Assembly: GCA_963734365.1 (NCBI GenBank)
Contig: CAVTGV010000004.1
Coordinates: 620,001 to 684,000, forward strand
Source: JACVRW01 sp963734365
Lineage (GTDB): Bacteria; Actinomycetota; Thermoleophilia; Solirubrobacterales; Thermoleophilaceae
Length of the DNA stretch: 64,000 nucleotides
Direction of reading: 5' to 3'
Part shown: positions 1 to 7,932 of the stretch, piece by piece
Layout: every line of letters begins with the position of its first letter
Position numbering within the stretch: position 1 is the stretch's first letter
Program-made: the position numbers and the translations under genes
The notes under the pieces: generated by a model
Told to the model about the DNA's origin: nothing
Database searches by the model: none
The model's input: only the letters and a program-made list of their open reading frames with translations

Positions 1-332
1 ACGGTCGAGCCGGGGTGGACCACCACGCCGTCGGCCTTGATCTCGTCGCCCATGCGCAGCGCGTGGATGAGCGACGCCGCGGACTTGGCCCGCATCTCCC
101 TGTCCTTGGTCGCCGGGTTGATGAGGTAGACGGCGTGAATGGTCACGGACTCGATCGGGCCGTCCTTCATCAGCTCGAGGAACTCGGCGATGTCGTCGGG
201 CTTCCAGCGCGTGGGGCGCCACTGGCGCGGCGACTGGTTGAACACCTGGATCGCGTCACAACCGCGTTCCACACCACGCTGGTGCGCCTGCACCAGCCCG
301 CCGGCCGTGGAAACATGGGCGCCGATGAGCAT
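1..332 (-). CDS. nfo: Endonuclease IV (AP endonuclease), N-terminal part
   Basis: This is the first 110 codons of deoxyribonuclease IV; the rest lies beyond the left edge. The family cleaves DNA 5' of abasic sites in base excision repair using a three-metal TIM barrel. The visible protein starts MLIGAHVSTAGGL and continues with QVFNQSPRQWRP, IHAVYLINPA and VVVHPGS, all typical Nfo strands; the His residues of HVS and VHPGS match known metal-site segments. The start (complement of 330-332) is fixed by the position of GAHVS three residues in, as in other Nfo proteins. It is divergent from gltX and their start codons overlap. Identity is near certain; only the C-terminus is missing. Confidence 0.93.
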   Translation of the reverse strand, partial: MLIGAHVSTAGGLVQAHQRGVERGCDAIQVFNQSPRQWRPTRWKPDDIAEFLELMKDGPIESVTIHAVYLINPATKDREMRAKSAASLIHALRMGDEIKADGVVVHPGST

Positions 333-1590
333 GAGAGTCCGCTTCGCACCCAGCCCGACAGGCGTCCTGCACATCGGCGGCGCGAGGACGGCACTGTACA
401 ACTGGCTGCTCGCCCGCGGCTCGGGAGGCACCTTCGTGCTGCGCATCGAGGACACCGACCGCGAGCGGTCGACGGCGGAGAACGTCGAGCAGATCCTCGA
501 CGCCCTGCGCTGGCTCGAGCTCGACTGGGACGAGGGGCCGTTGTCGCAGGCCGAGCGCCGCCCCGAGCACGCGGCGGCGATCGACCAGCTCATCGCCTCG
601 GGTGACGCCTACGAGGACGAGGGCGCGATCCGGCTGCGCGTGCCCGACGAGGGCGAGACGGTGGTCCACGACTCGATCCGCGGCGACATCACCTTTCCGC
701 ACTCGGCCATCCAGGACTTCGTGGTCCGGCGCTCGGACGGCAGCCCGCTCTACAACCTCGCGGTCGCCGTTGACGACCGCGACATGGGCATCACGCACGT
801 GGTGCGCGGCGACGACCACATCTCGAACACCCCCCGCCAGGTGATGATCCTGCGCGCCCTGGGCGCCGAGCCGCCCCTGTACGCCCACCTCCCGCTGCTC
901 CACGGACCCGACGGCAAGAAGCTGTCCAAGCGCCACGGGTCGGCCTCGGTGCAGGAGCTGCGCGACGCGGGCTACCTGCCCGAGGCGGTGCGCAACTACG
1001 TGTCGCTGCTCGGCTGGGGCTATGACGAGTCCACGACCTTCATGAGCACACCCGAGCTGATCGAGCGCTTCGACCTCGCGCGGGTGTCGAAGAACCCGGC
1101 CGTGTTCGACGAGCAGAAGCTGCGTTGGATGAACGGGCGCTATCTGCGCGAGCTCGCCCCCGAGGATCTGCGCGCGCGGCTGGAGGAGAGCAGCGGGCGC
1201 GAGGTGCCGCCCGAGGCAGTGGCCATCAGCCAGGAGAAGATGCAGACACTCGCCGACTTCTGGCCGCTGGCCGGATTTCTCGTCGAACGGCCCGCCGGCT
1301 ACGACGAGAAGGCGTGGCGGAAGGTCATGTCGGACGGCGCTTCCGAGCGGCTGCAGGCCGCCCGGGAAGCACTGGAGGCGGTGGGCGAGCCGTTCGCGAC
1401 CGAGCAGGTGGAGACCGCGCTGCGCGGACTGGTCGAACGGCTGGAGGTAAAGCCCAAGGATGTGTTCCAGCCGATCCGGGTGGCGCTCACGGGAACCACG
1501 GTCTCACCCGGCATCTTCGAGTCGGTGGCCGCGCTCGGCCGCGAGGAGACCCTCGCGCGCATCGACGCGGCGCTCGCGCACGCCGAATAG
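325..1590 (+). CDS. gltX: Glutamyl-tRNA synthetase, compact form
   Basis: Class I aminoacyl-tRNA synthetase that charges tRNA-Glu, and probably also tRNA-Gln, because gatCAB is present in the window. The product is 421 residues. It has the HIGH-type motif (VLHIGGARTA), FVLRIEDTDRERS, the VVRGDDHISNTPRQ block and the KMSKS-type loop GKKLSKRHGS. It is shorter than usual (about 470-490). After IASGDAY it jumps straight to AIRLRVPDEGE, so the segment that normally carries the CYCT-type zinc-like stretch is absent. ATG 325 gives MSMRVRFAPSPTG; ATG 331 is the alternative and shares the palindrome CATG with the nfo start codon. A long upstream open frame was rejected because it runs through nfo. Confidence 0.95.
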   Translation: MSMRVRFAPSPTGVLHIGGARTALYNWLLARGSGGTFVLRIEDTDRERSTAENVEQILDALRWLELDWDEGPLSQAERRPEHAAAIDQLIASGDAYEDEGAIRLRVPDEGETVVHDSIRGDITFPHSAIQDFVVRRSDGSPLYNLAVAVDDRDMGITHVVRGDDHISNTPRQVMILRALGAEPPLYAHLPLLHGPDGKKLSKRHGSASVQELRDAGYLPEAVRNYVSLLGWGYDESTTFMSTPELIERFDLARVSKNPAVFDEQKLRWMNGRYLRELAPEDLRARLEESSGREVPPEAVAISQEKMQTLADFWPLAGFLVERPAGYDEKAWRKVMSDGASERLQAAREALEAVGEPFATEQVETALRGLVERLEVKPKDVFQPIRVALTGTTVSPGIFESVAALGREETLARIDAALAHAE

Positions 1591-1626
1591 GGCTCAACTT
1601 TCCCGCCGCGAGGGCTCAACTTTCCC
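1589..1626 (+). repeat. Two direct copies of a 16-bp motif, 22-bp period
   Basis: AGGGCTCAACTTTCCC occurs at 1589-1604 and again, identically, at 1611-1626. The 22-bp period is about two helical turns. The first copy begins inside the gltX stop codon and the second provides the -35 part of the putative sigma28-type promoter of the next gene. It could be a tandem activator or repressor site or a duplicated promoter element. No further copy was seen in the window. Confidence 0.8.
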
Positions 1627-1643
1627 CTCGCGGCTGCCGATAG
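1616..1643 (+). promoter_or_regulatory. Putative sigma28/FliA-WhiG-type promoter
   Basis: TCAACTTT (1616-1623), a 12-base spacer and GCCGATAG (1636-1643) resemble the FliA/WhiG consensus (TAAAGTTT, about 11 bases, GCCGATAA). The -10 half matches 7 of 8 bases. The likely transcription start falls about 6 bases later, at the GTG at 1649. It suggests that the HDOD-LuxR gene belongs to a motility or developmental regulon. This is inferred from sequence only. Confidence 0.5.
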
Positions 1644-1648
1644 CCAGG

Positions 1649-2743
1649 GTGACGACGCTCGATCACCCAATGGAAGCCGCCCTCACACCAAGCCCCGCCC
1701 GCACGAAGCCCCGCAGGCCGAGTCCCAGCGGAGGCCACGGCCGCCGGCTGACGGCCGCCTTCGAGGCGCTCGAGGCCTTCCCCGCGCTGGCCGAGTCGCG
1801 CAACCGGGTCCTGCGCGTGGTCCGCGAGGAGCGGACCTCGACCGGCGAGGTCGTGGCCGCGGTGGAGTCCGACGTCGCGCTCGTGATCACCGTCCTGCGC
1901 ATCGCCAACCGCAGCGCCGCACGCAAGCGCGGCAAGATCGCCGGCATCCCCGAGGCGGTGGAGATCCTCTCGCCCGAGGGAGTGGAGACCCTGGCCGCGC
2001 GCGCAGCAACCTTCGACTTCTTCGAGCGCACCCCCGGCTGGGACATCATGCCCGAGCGCTTTCGTCTCCACGCCGTGGCCACGCAGGCCGCCGCCGACCG
2101 GCTGGCCCGCGAGCTCGAGTACGACGACCGCGACGCGCTGCTCTGCTCCGCTCTGCTGCACGACATCGGCAAGCTCGTGCTCACCCACGCGTATCCGGGC
2201 TATCCGTCCCAGGTCCACCTGACCGCCCGCACTCCCGAGGAGCGCCTGCACCGCGAGCGCCTCGAGCTGGGCGTGGACCACGCCCTGGTGGGCGGCGTCC
2301 TGGCTCGCCGCTGGGCCCTGCCGAACCGGCTGGCCACCGCGATCGAGCGCCACCACGCCGACGACGCGGAGGGCGAGGCCGCTCTCGTGCGCCTGGCCGA
2401 CATGCTCGCCCACTACGGGCACGCCCAGCCGGTGAACCCCAAGGCGCTCCTGCAGGCCGCTCGCGCGGTCGACCTTTCCACCGAGCAGCTGCGCGCTGTG
2501 ATGTACGAGCTTCCTCAAGGCAACGGCGGCGCCAAGCGCCACGTGGACCCCTGCCCGCTGTCGGCCCGCGAGGTCGACGTGCTCAAGCGCCTGGCCGAGG
2601 GCAAGGTCTACAAGCAGATAGCGCACGAGCTCGGTCTCTCCACGAGCACAGTGCGCACGCACCTGCACAACACCTACGCCAAGCTGGGCGCGGTGGACCG
2701 CGCCCAGGCGGTGTTGATCGCCACCGAGCGGGGCTGGATCTAG
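1649..2743 (+). CDS. HDOD domain protein with C-terminal LuxR-type HTH
   Basis: A 364-residue putative signalling regulator. Residues about 35-260 form an HDOD domain (LCSALLHDIGKLVLTHAYPGY keeps an HD pair). Residues about 300-364 form a LuxR/FixJ DNA-binding domain (PLSAREVDVLKRLAEGK, YKQIAHELGLSTSTVRTHL). HDOD proteins usually act in bacterial signalling or motility control; the fused HTH implies direct transcriptional control. GTG 1649 is preferred because it lies 6 bases after the sigma28-type -10 element, giving a leaderless message; ATG 1670 is the alternative start. It lies 58 bp after gltX but probably has its own promoter. Target genes are unknown. Confidence 0.85.
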   Translation: MTTLDHPMEAALTPSPARTKPRRPSPSGGHGRRLTAAFEALEAFPALAESRNRVLRVVREERTSTGEVVAAVESDVALVITVLRIANRSAARKRGKIAGIPEAVEILSPEGVETLAARAATFDFFERTPGWDIMPERFRLHAVATQAAADRLARELEYDDRDALLCSALLHDIGKLVLTHAYPGYPSQVHLTARTPEERLHRERLELGVDHALVGGVLARRWALPNRLATAIERHHADDAEGEAALVRLADMLAHYGHAQPVNPKALLQAARAVDLSTEQLRAVMYELPQGNGGAKRHVDPCPLSAREVDVLKRLAEGKVYKQIAHELGLSTSTVRTHLHNTYAKLGAVDRAQAVLIATERGWI

Positions 2744-2751
2744 CCCCTAAG

Positions 2752-2757
2752 TACTCT
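2752..2757 (+). promoter_or_regulatory. -10 hexamer TACTCT, leaderless start
   Basis: TACTCT ends 6 bases before the GTG at 2764, so transcription would begin at or next to the start codon. It supports the GTG start of the cNMP/TrxR-like gene. Confidence 0.45.
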
Positions 2758-2763
2758 TCGCGG

Positions 2764-4365
2764 GTGGCGCCCCCCGCGAGTCCGGTTCTATCAGACGTCC
2801 AGATCGCAACCTTCGCCGAGCTGGGCGAGGAGCGCACGGCCGAGGTGGGGGAATACCTCTTCCGGGTGGGCGATCAGCGCTATCCCTTCATCGTCATCCT
2901 CGAGGGCGAGGTAGCGATCCAGGACGCGGCGGGGGCCGAGATCATCCGGCACGGAGCGTCGGGCTTCCTGGGCGAGATGAACCTGCTGTCGGGCCAGACC
3001 GTGTACCTCGACGCCCTGGTCACGAAGGCCATGCGCTACATCGCCGTGGACCGGGACGTGCTGCGCCCGCTGCTCTTCGACGACGCCTCGCTGGCCGACC
3101 TCCTGCTGTCCACCTTCATGCGTCGGCGCGAGGCGCTGCAAGAGCGTCAGGGGGTCGGTGTCGAGATCGTCGGCCCGGCCTCGTCGCCCCGGACCCGGCA
3201 GACGGTGGACTGGGCCAGGCGCAACCGCCTGCCCAACAGCTGGCGCGATCCCGAACATGCCGACGACCCCGAGGCCGCGGCGCTCATCCAGGCGCTCGAC
3301 CCGGACCGGCTTCCGCTGGTACGGCTCCCCGGGGGAGAGGACCTGGTCGGTCCCAGCAACGGGGAGCTCTCGCGGGCGCTGGGGATCGGCCTCGAGCTGG
3401 AGCCGCGCGAAGAGGTCGATCTCCTGGTCATCGGCGGAGGTCCCGCGGGGCTCGGTGCGTCCGTCTACGGCGCGTCCGAGGGACTCGACACCCTGGTGGT
3501 GGAGAGCACGGCGCTCGGCGGGCAGGCCGGGGCCTCACGACGGATCGAGAACTACCTTGGCTTCCCGGCCGGCATTACCGGCAACGAGCTCACCAGCCGC
3601 GCGATCACCCAGGCACGCAAGTTCGGCACGCGCACCGCGACCCCCTACCGCGCGCTCGCGCTCGAGCCGAACGGCGACCGGCACGTGGTGCGGCTGGAAG
3701 AGGACCACGAGGTGGCGGCTCGCGCCGTGGTGCTGGCCACGGGCGCCGAGTACCGCCGCCTGCCGGTGGAGGGACTGGACGAATACGAGGGCCTGAGCGT
3801 GTTCTATGCCGCCGGGCCGCCCGAAGCCCAGCGCTGCGGCGCCACGCGCGTGGGGGTCGTCGGCGGCGGCAACTCCGCCGGGCAGGCCGCGGTCTGGCTG
3901 GCGCGCGGCGGGGCGCTGGTGACGCTGCTGCATCGTCGCGGCAATCTGCGCGAGACGATGTCGGACTACCTGATCGCCGAAGTGGAGCAGCACGGCGTGG
4001 CGGTACGCGACCGCAGCGAGATCAACGAGTTGCACGGATCGGCCGGGCAGCTGGAGGCGGTGACCCTGACCGATGGCGATCGGCTCCCGTTCTCCTTCCT
4101 GTTCCTGTTCCTGGGCGCCGCTCCCTGCACCGACTGGCTCGGCCGCTCGGTGGCGCGCGACGACCACGGGTTCGTGCTCACCGGCTCCGAGGCGGGCGCG
4201 GAGGGGCTGCTGGAGACGAGCGTGCCCGGCATCTACGCCGCCGGCGACGTGCGCTCCGGCTCGGTCAAGCGCTGCGCGACCGCGGTGGGGGAGGGCGCGA
4301 TGGTCGTGCGCTTCGTCCACGACCGGCTCGCCGCGGCGGCGTCGCGGGCGCTCAGCGGCTTCTGA
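2764..4365 (+). CDS. cNMP-binding / thioredoxin-like / TrxR-like flavoprotein fusion
   Basis: A 533-residue three-part protein. Residues about 10-125 are a cyclic-nucleotide-binding fold (FIVILEGEVAI, GFLGEMNLLSG). Residues about 130-215 resemble a thioredoxin/glutaredoxin fold whose usual cysteine pair is replaced by SSPR. Residues about 218-530 are a thioredoxin-reductase-like FAD/NAD(P) module with VIGGGPAGLGAS, VVGGGNSAG and the C-terminal FAD motif PGIYAAGDVR. Where thioredoxin reductase has its CxxC (residues about 346-358) the sequence is YAAGPPEAQRCG, so the classical dithiol is missing. It may be a ligand-gated flavin oxidoreductase acting on an unknown partner. It converges on the photolyase gene with a 14-bp overlap. 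The fold calls are strong; the reaction is unknown. Confidence 0.85.
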   Translation: MAPPASPVLSDVQIATFAELGEERTAEVGEYLFRVGDQRYPFIVILEGEVAIQDAAGAEIIRHGASGFLGEMNLLSGQTVYLDALVTKAMRYIAVDRDVLRPLLFDDASLADLLLSTFMRRREALQERQGVGVEIVGPASSPRTRQTVDWARRNRLPNSWRDPEHADDPEAAALIQALDPDRLPLVRLPGGEDLVGPSNGELSRALGIGLELEPREEVDLLVIGGGPAGLGASVYGASEGLDTLVVESTALGGQAGASRRIENYLGFPAGITGNELTSRAITQARKFGTRTATPYRALALEPNGDRHVVRLEEDHEVAARAVVLATGAEYRRLPVEGLDEYEGLSVFYAAGPPEAQRCGATRVGVVGGGNSAGQAAVWLARGGALVTLLHRRGNLRETMSDYLIAEVEQHGVAVRDRSEINELHGSAGQLEAVTLTDGDRLPFSFLFLFLGAAPCTDWLGRSVARDDHGFVLTGSEAGAEGLLETSVPGIYAAGDVRSGSVKRCATAVGEGAMVVRFVHDRLAAAASRALSGF

Positions 4366-5781
4366 TCCGGTCCAGGTTGCGGTACTGCAGCTGCATGCGC
4401 CTGTTGCCCCGCAGCCGCTCCTCGTTGCGCTCCAGGAACTCCCAGTAGCCCCGCGTGAACGGGCAGGCGTCGTCGCCGTCGCGCTTGGCCGGGTCGTAGC
4501 GGCAGTCGCCGCAGAAGTCCGACATGCGGTCGATGTAGCGCCCGCTCGCCGCGTAGGGCTTGGTCATCATCCGGCCGCCGTCGCCGTAGGTGGCCATGCC
4601 CACCGCGTTCGGTCCCATCACCCACTCGAAACCGTCGATGAAGGTGTGGTGAAACCAGTCGAAGGCCTCGCGCGGCGTGCACCCCGCGCAGCAGCATCAG
4701 ATTCCCGAACACCATCAGGCGCACGATGTGGTGGGCGTAAGCCGTCTCGCGCAGGCCGGCCACCGAGTCGGCTACGCAGCGCATCTCGGTGTCGCCGCTC
4801 CACAGGTACTCGGGCAGGCGCCGGCGGGCGCGCAGGGCGTTCATCGAGCGCCAGTCGCTGGCGTGGAGCCAGTACATGCCCCACACGTACTCGCGCCAGC
4901 CGATCACCTGGCGCACGAAGCCCTCCACGGCGCTGACCGGGGCGTGGCCCTCGCGGTAGGCCCGCTCCGCGGCCTCGGCTGCGTCGAGCGGATGGAGCAG
5001 GCCGAGATTCAGCGACGAGGACAGGTGGGCGTGCCACATGAAGCGCTCGCCGTGGAGCATCGCGTCCTGCCAGCGCCCGAAGTCCGGCAGGCGGTTCTCA
5101 ACGAAGTGGCCGAGCGCACGGCAGCGCCTGGTCGTGGGTGGCCGGCCATAGGCGCGGCCCGTCGTCGCCGAAGGTGGACAGGCGCATGCGGTCGAGATCG
5201 CGCCGGACCTCGTCGTCGATGTCGTCCTCGCGTGGCCGGTACGGGCGGGGCGGTCGCTGGTCGCGCGGCGGCGGCTCACGGTTCTCGCGATCGAAGTTCC
5301 AGCGCCCGCCGGCGGGCTCGTCGCCGTCCATGAGCAGGTCGAAGCGCCTGCGCTGAGCGCGGTAGAAGTCCTCCATCACGAGCCGCCTACGACCCTCCGC
5401 CCAGGCGCGGAACTCGTCCGGGTGGGTGAGGAAGAGCGTGCCCTCCACGAGCTCCACCCGGCCGAGCTCGGCCAGCCCGCGGCCGCCCACGCTCGAGGGC
5501 TCGAGCAGTCGCACCGTCTCTGGCCGCGCCCGCCGGACGTGGCCTCGCAGGCCGGCGGCGAGGCTCTCGGCCCGCACGTAGTCGACCTCCACGCCGCGCT
5601 CCTCGAGCTCCGCCGCGAAATGCCGCATCGCCGAGAGCACCAGGTGGAGCTTCTGGCGATGCCAGGGCGCAGCCCGCAACCTGGCCTCCGACTCGACCAT
5701 GAGCACGCGCTCCACTCCCTCGAGCGCGGGGTTTCGGTGGCTGAGCTGGTCGCCGAGGATCCAGGCGCTGGCGCCGGACAT
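4352..5781 (-). CDS. (6-4) photolyase, FeS-BCP/PhrB family (frameshifted in this sequence)
   Basis: Light-dependent DNA repair enzyme of the iron-sulfur bacterial cryptochrome/photolyase family. It starts MSGASAWILGDQLSHRNPAL. The C-terminal part has FCGDC and DACPF with cysteine spacing of 3 and 13 residues, matching the [4Fe-4S] ligands of Agrobacterium PhrB; the upstream Cys lies in EMRCVADS. The reading frame is broken twice, near 5120 and near 4679, each by one extra base. Removing both gives 1428 bases, 475 residues, with continuous homology (HDQALRALGHFVENRLPDFG; GVTPREAFDWFHHTF). These look like consensus errors rather than decay. It is divergent from the molybdopterin oxidoreductase with almost no intergenic space. 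Confidence 0.85.
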
Positions 5782-5790
5782 CAAAAGGTG

Positions 5791-5796
5791 TACGGT
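5791..5796 (+). promoter_or_regulatory. -10 hexamer TACGGT, leaderless start
   Basis: TACGGT lies 6 bases before GTG 5803. It favours that start over the in-frame GTG at 5788 for the molybdopterin oxidoreductase. Confidence 0.4.
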
Positions 5797-5802
5797 CGGA
5801 AC

Positions 5803-7932
5803 GTGGGCGCCGAGCAGAAGGTGACGTTCTGCCGCATCTGCGAGCCCCTGTGCGGGATGGTCGCGACCGTTGAGGACGGTCGCGTGGTCAAGCTGCGGCC
5901 CGACCGCGACCACCCGCTCTCCGCCGGCTACGCCTGCCCCAAGGGCATCGCGATGGCCGACGTCCAGAACGACCCCGATCGCGTGACCCACCCGCTGCGC
6001 CGCACGCGCGAGGGCGAGTTCGAGCGGGTCTCCTGGGACGCCGCCATGGAGGACATCGCCACCCGCCTCCGGCACGTTCCGCCCGCGAGCGTGGGCTGGT
6101 ACATGGGCAACCCCGGCGCCTTCTCCTACTCGCACACGCTGTGGGTCAAGGGCTTTCTCGACGGGCTTGGCTCGCCGCACTACTACTCGGCCGGCTCGCA
6201 GGACGTGAACAACCGCTTCGCCGCGAGCGCGCTGCTCTACGGCACGCCGCTGCTCGTGCCGATCCCGGACTTAAAGCGCACGCGGCTGCTCCTCATGGTG
6301 GGCGCCAACCCGCTCGTCTCGCACGGCTCGCTGCTGTCCGCGCCGCGCGTGCGTGAGCAGCTGCTCGACGTCGGGCGCGTGGTGGTGGTCGACCCGCGTC
6401 GCACCGAGACCGCGCGCCAGTTCGAGCACCTGCCGATCCGGCCCGACACCGATGCTCTGCTGCTGCTCTCGATGCTGGCCGTGATCTTCGAAGACGACCT
6501 GGCCGACAGGCGCTTCCTCGAGCAGATGAGCGACGGCGCGGGCGAGCTCGAGAGGCTGGCCGGCGGCCATCCCCCCGAGCAGACCGAGGCGCGCACGGGC
6601 ATCCCGGCGGCGCGCCTACGAGAGCTCGCCCGGGACTTCGCCTCCGCCGAGGGCGCCGCGGCCTACGGGCGAACCGGCTCCTGTCTCGGGCGCTTCGGCA
6701 CCCTGGTGGCCTTCCTGCTCGACGCGCTGAACGCGGTGACCGGCAACCTCGACCGCCCGGGCGGCGCGGTGTTCGGCCGCCCGCCGATACCGCTCGACGA
6801 CGTGGGCGAGCAGGTGGGCCTCGACACCTACGGCAAGCTGCGCTCGCGCATCGGCGACTTTCCCGACGTGATCGGCAACCTGCCCGCCTCGCTGATGTCG
6901 CGGGAGATCGAGACTCCTGGCGACGGCCAGATCCGGGCGCTGTTCGTCTCCGCCGGCAACCCGGTGCTGTCGGTGCCCGACGGCGGGGCGCTCGAGCACG
7001 CGCTCGGCCGGCTCGAGCTGTGCGTCTCGCTCGACCTCTACGTGAACGAGACCAACCGCCACGCCGACTACATCCTGCCCACCACCACCTTCTACGAGCG
7101 CGAGGACCTGCCGATCGCCCTGATGGGCTTCTTCACCACGCCCTTCATCCAGTTCACGGACGCCGTGGCCGAGCCGCCCGGCGAGTGCCGACAGGAGTGG
7201 GCGATCGTCGACGAGCTCTCGCGCCGCCTGGGCGTAGCGCCCTACAGCGCGCCGCCGCTGCGGCGGCTGGCCAAGCTGGGCGTGCGCCTGCGGCCGCAGC
7301 AACTCGCAGACCTGCTGCTTCGCACCGGGCCCCACGGTGATCGCTTTGGCCTGCGCCGCGGAGGGCTCAGCCTGAAGAAGCTGAGAGCCAACCCGCACGG
7401 CATCGTGCTGGGCGAGCACGTGGCCACGGGCGTACTGTCGGAGAGGCTTCGCACGCCGGGCAAGCGAGTGCAGCTGGCCCCCGCCGAGATCGGGTCCGAG
7501 ATCGAGCGCCTCCGGTCGTCGAACGGCGACCACCCCGATTTCCCGTTGCGGCTCATCGGGATGCGGGAGCTGCGCTCGCACAACTCGTGGATGCACAACT
7601 CGCCCCTGCTCATGCGCGGCGGCCGCGTGCAGGCGCTGCGGATCCATCCCGACGACGCCGCGGCCTGCGGCCTGGAGGACGGCGGCACGGCACGGCTCGA
7701 GTCCAAGAACGGGGAGGTGAGCGTTCCGGTGAAGGTCACCGACGAGCTGACCCCCGGGACCGTGGCGCTGCCCCACGGCTGGGGCCACCGCGGCGGCTGG
7801 CAGCTGGCCAACCGCAACGCCGGCGCCAACGTGAACCTGCTGGCCGGGGCCAGCCCGGACGACCTCGAGCCGCTGGCGGGAATGGCGTTCCTGAACGGCA
7901 TCCCGGTGCGGGTGTCGCCCGCAGCCGCCTAG
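5803..7932 (+). CDS. Molybdopterin-dependent oxidoreductase
   Basis: A 709-residue member of the DMSO reductase superfamily (formate dehydrogenase / assimilatory nitrate reductase-like). An N-terminal [4Fe-4S] site is visible as CRICEPLCG with the fourth cysteine in YACPKG. Pterin-binding signatures follow: MVGANPLVSHGS, VVVDPRRTETA, SAGNPVLSVPD, YILPTTTFYE and the C-terminal molydopterin-dinucleotide domain (IHPDDAAACGLEDGG, PHGWGHRGGWQ). No Tat signal is seen, so a cytoplasmic location is likely. No partner subunits are adjacent. The substrate cannot be read from sequence. The start is GTG 5803 (alternative 5788). Its stop overlaps that of the convergent histidine kinase. Confidence 0.9.
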   Translation: MGAEQKVTFCRICEPLCGMVATVEDGRVVKLRPDRDHPLSAGYACPKGIAMADVQNDPDRVTHPLRRTREGEFERVSWDAAMEDIATRLRHVPPASVGWYMGNPGAFSYSHTLWVKGFLDGLGSPHYYSAGSQDVNNRFAASALLYGTPLLVPIPDLKRTRLLLMVGANPLVSHGSLLSAPRVREQLLDVGRVVVVDPRRTETARQFEHLPIRPDTDALLLLSMLAVIFEDDLADRRFLEQMSDGAGELERLAGGHPPEQTEARTGIPAARLRELARDFASAEGAAAYGRTGSCLGRFGTLVAFLLDALNAVTGNLDRPGGAVFGRPPIPLDDVGEQVGLDTYGKLRSRIGDFPDVIGNLPASLMSREIETPGDGQIRALFVSAGNPVLSVPDGGALEHALGRLELCVSLDLYVNETNRHADYILPTTTFYEREDLPIALMGFFTTPFIQFTDAVAEPPGECRQEWAIVDELSRRLGVAPYSAPPLRRLAKLGVRLRPQQLADLLLRTGPHGDRFGLRRGGLSLKKLRANPHGIVLGEHVATGVLSERLRTPGKRVQLAPAEIGSEIERLRSSNGDHPDFPLRLIGMRELRSHNSWMHNSPLLMRGGRVQALRIHPDDAAACGLEDGGTARLESKNGEVSVPVKVTDELTPGTVALPHGWGHRGGWQLANRNAGANVNLLAGASPDDLEPLAGMAFLNGIPVRVSPAAA

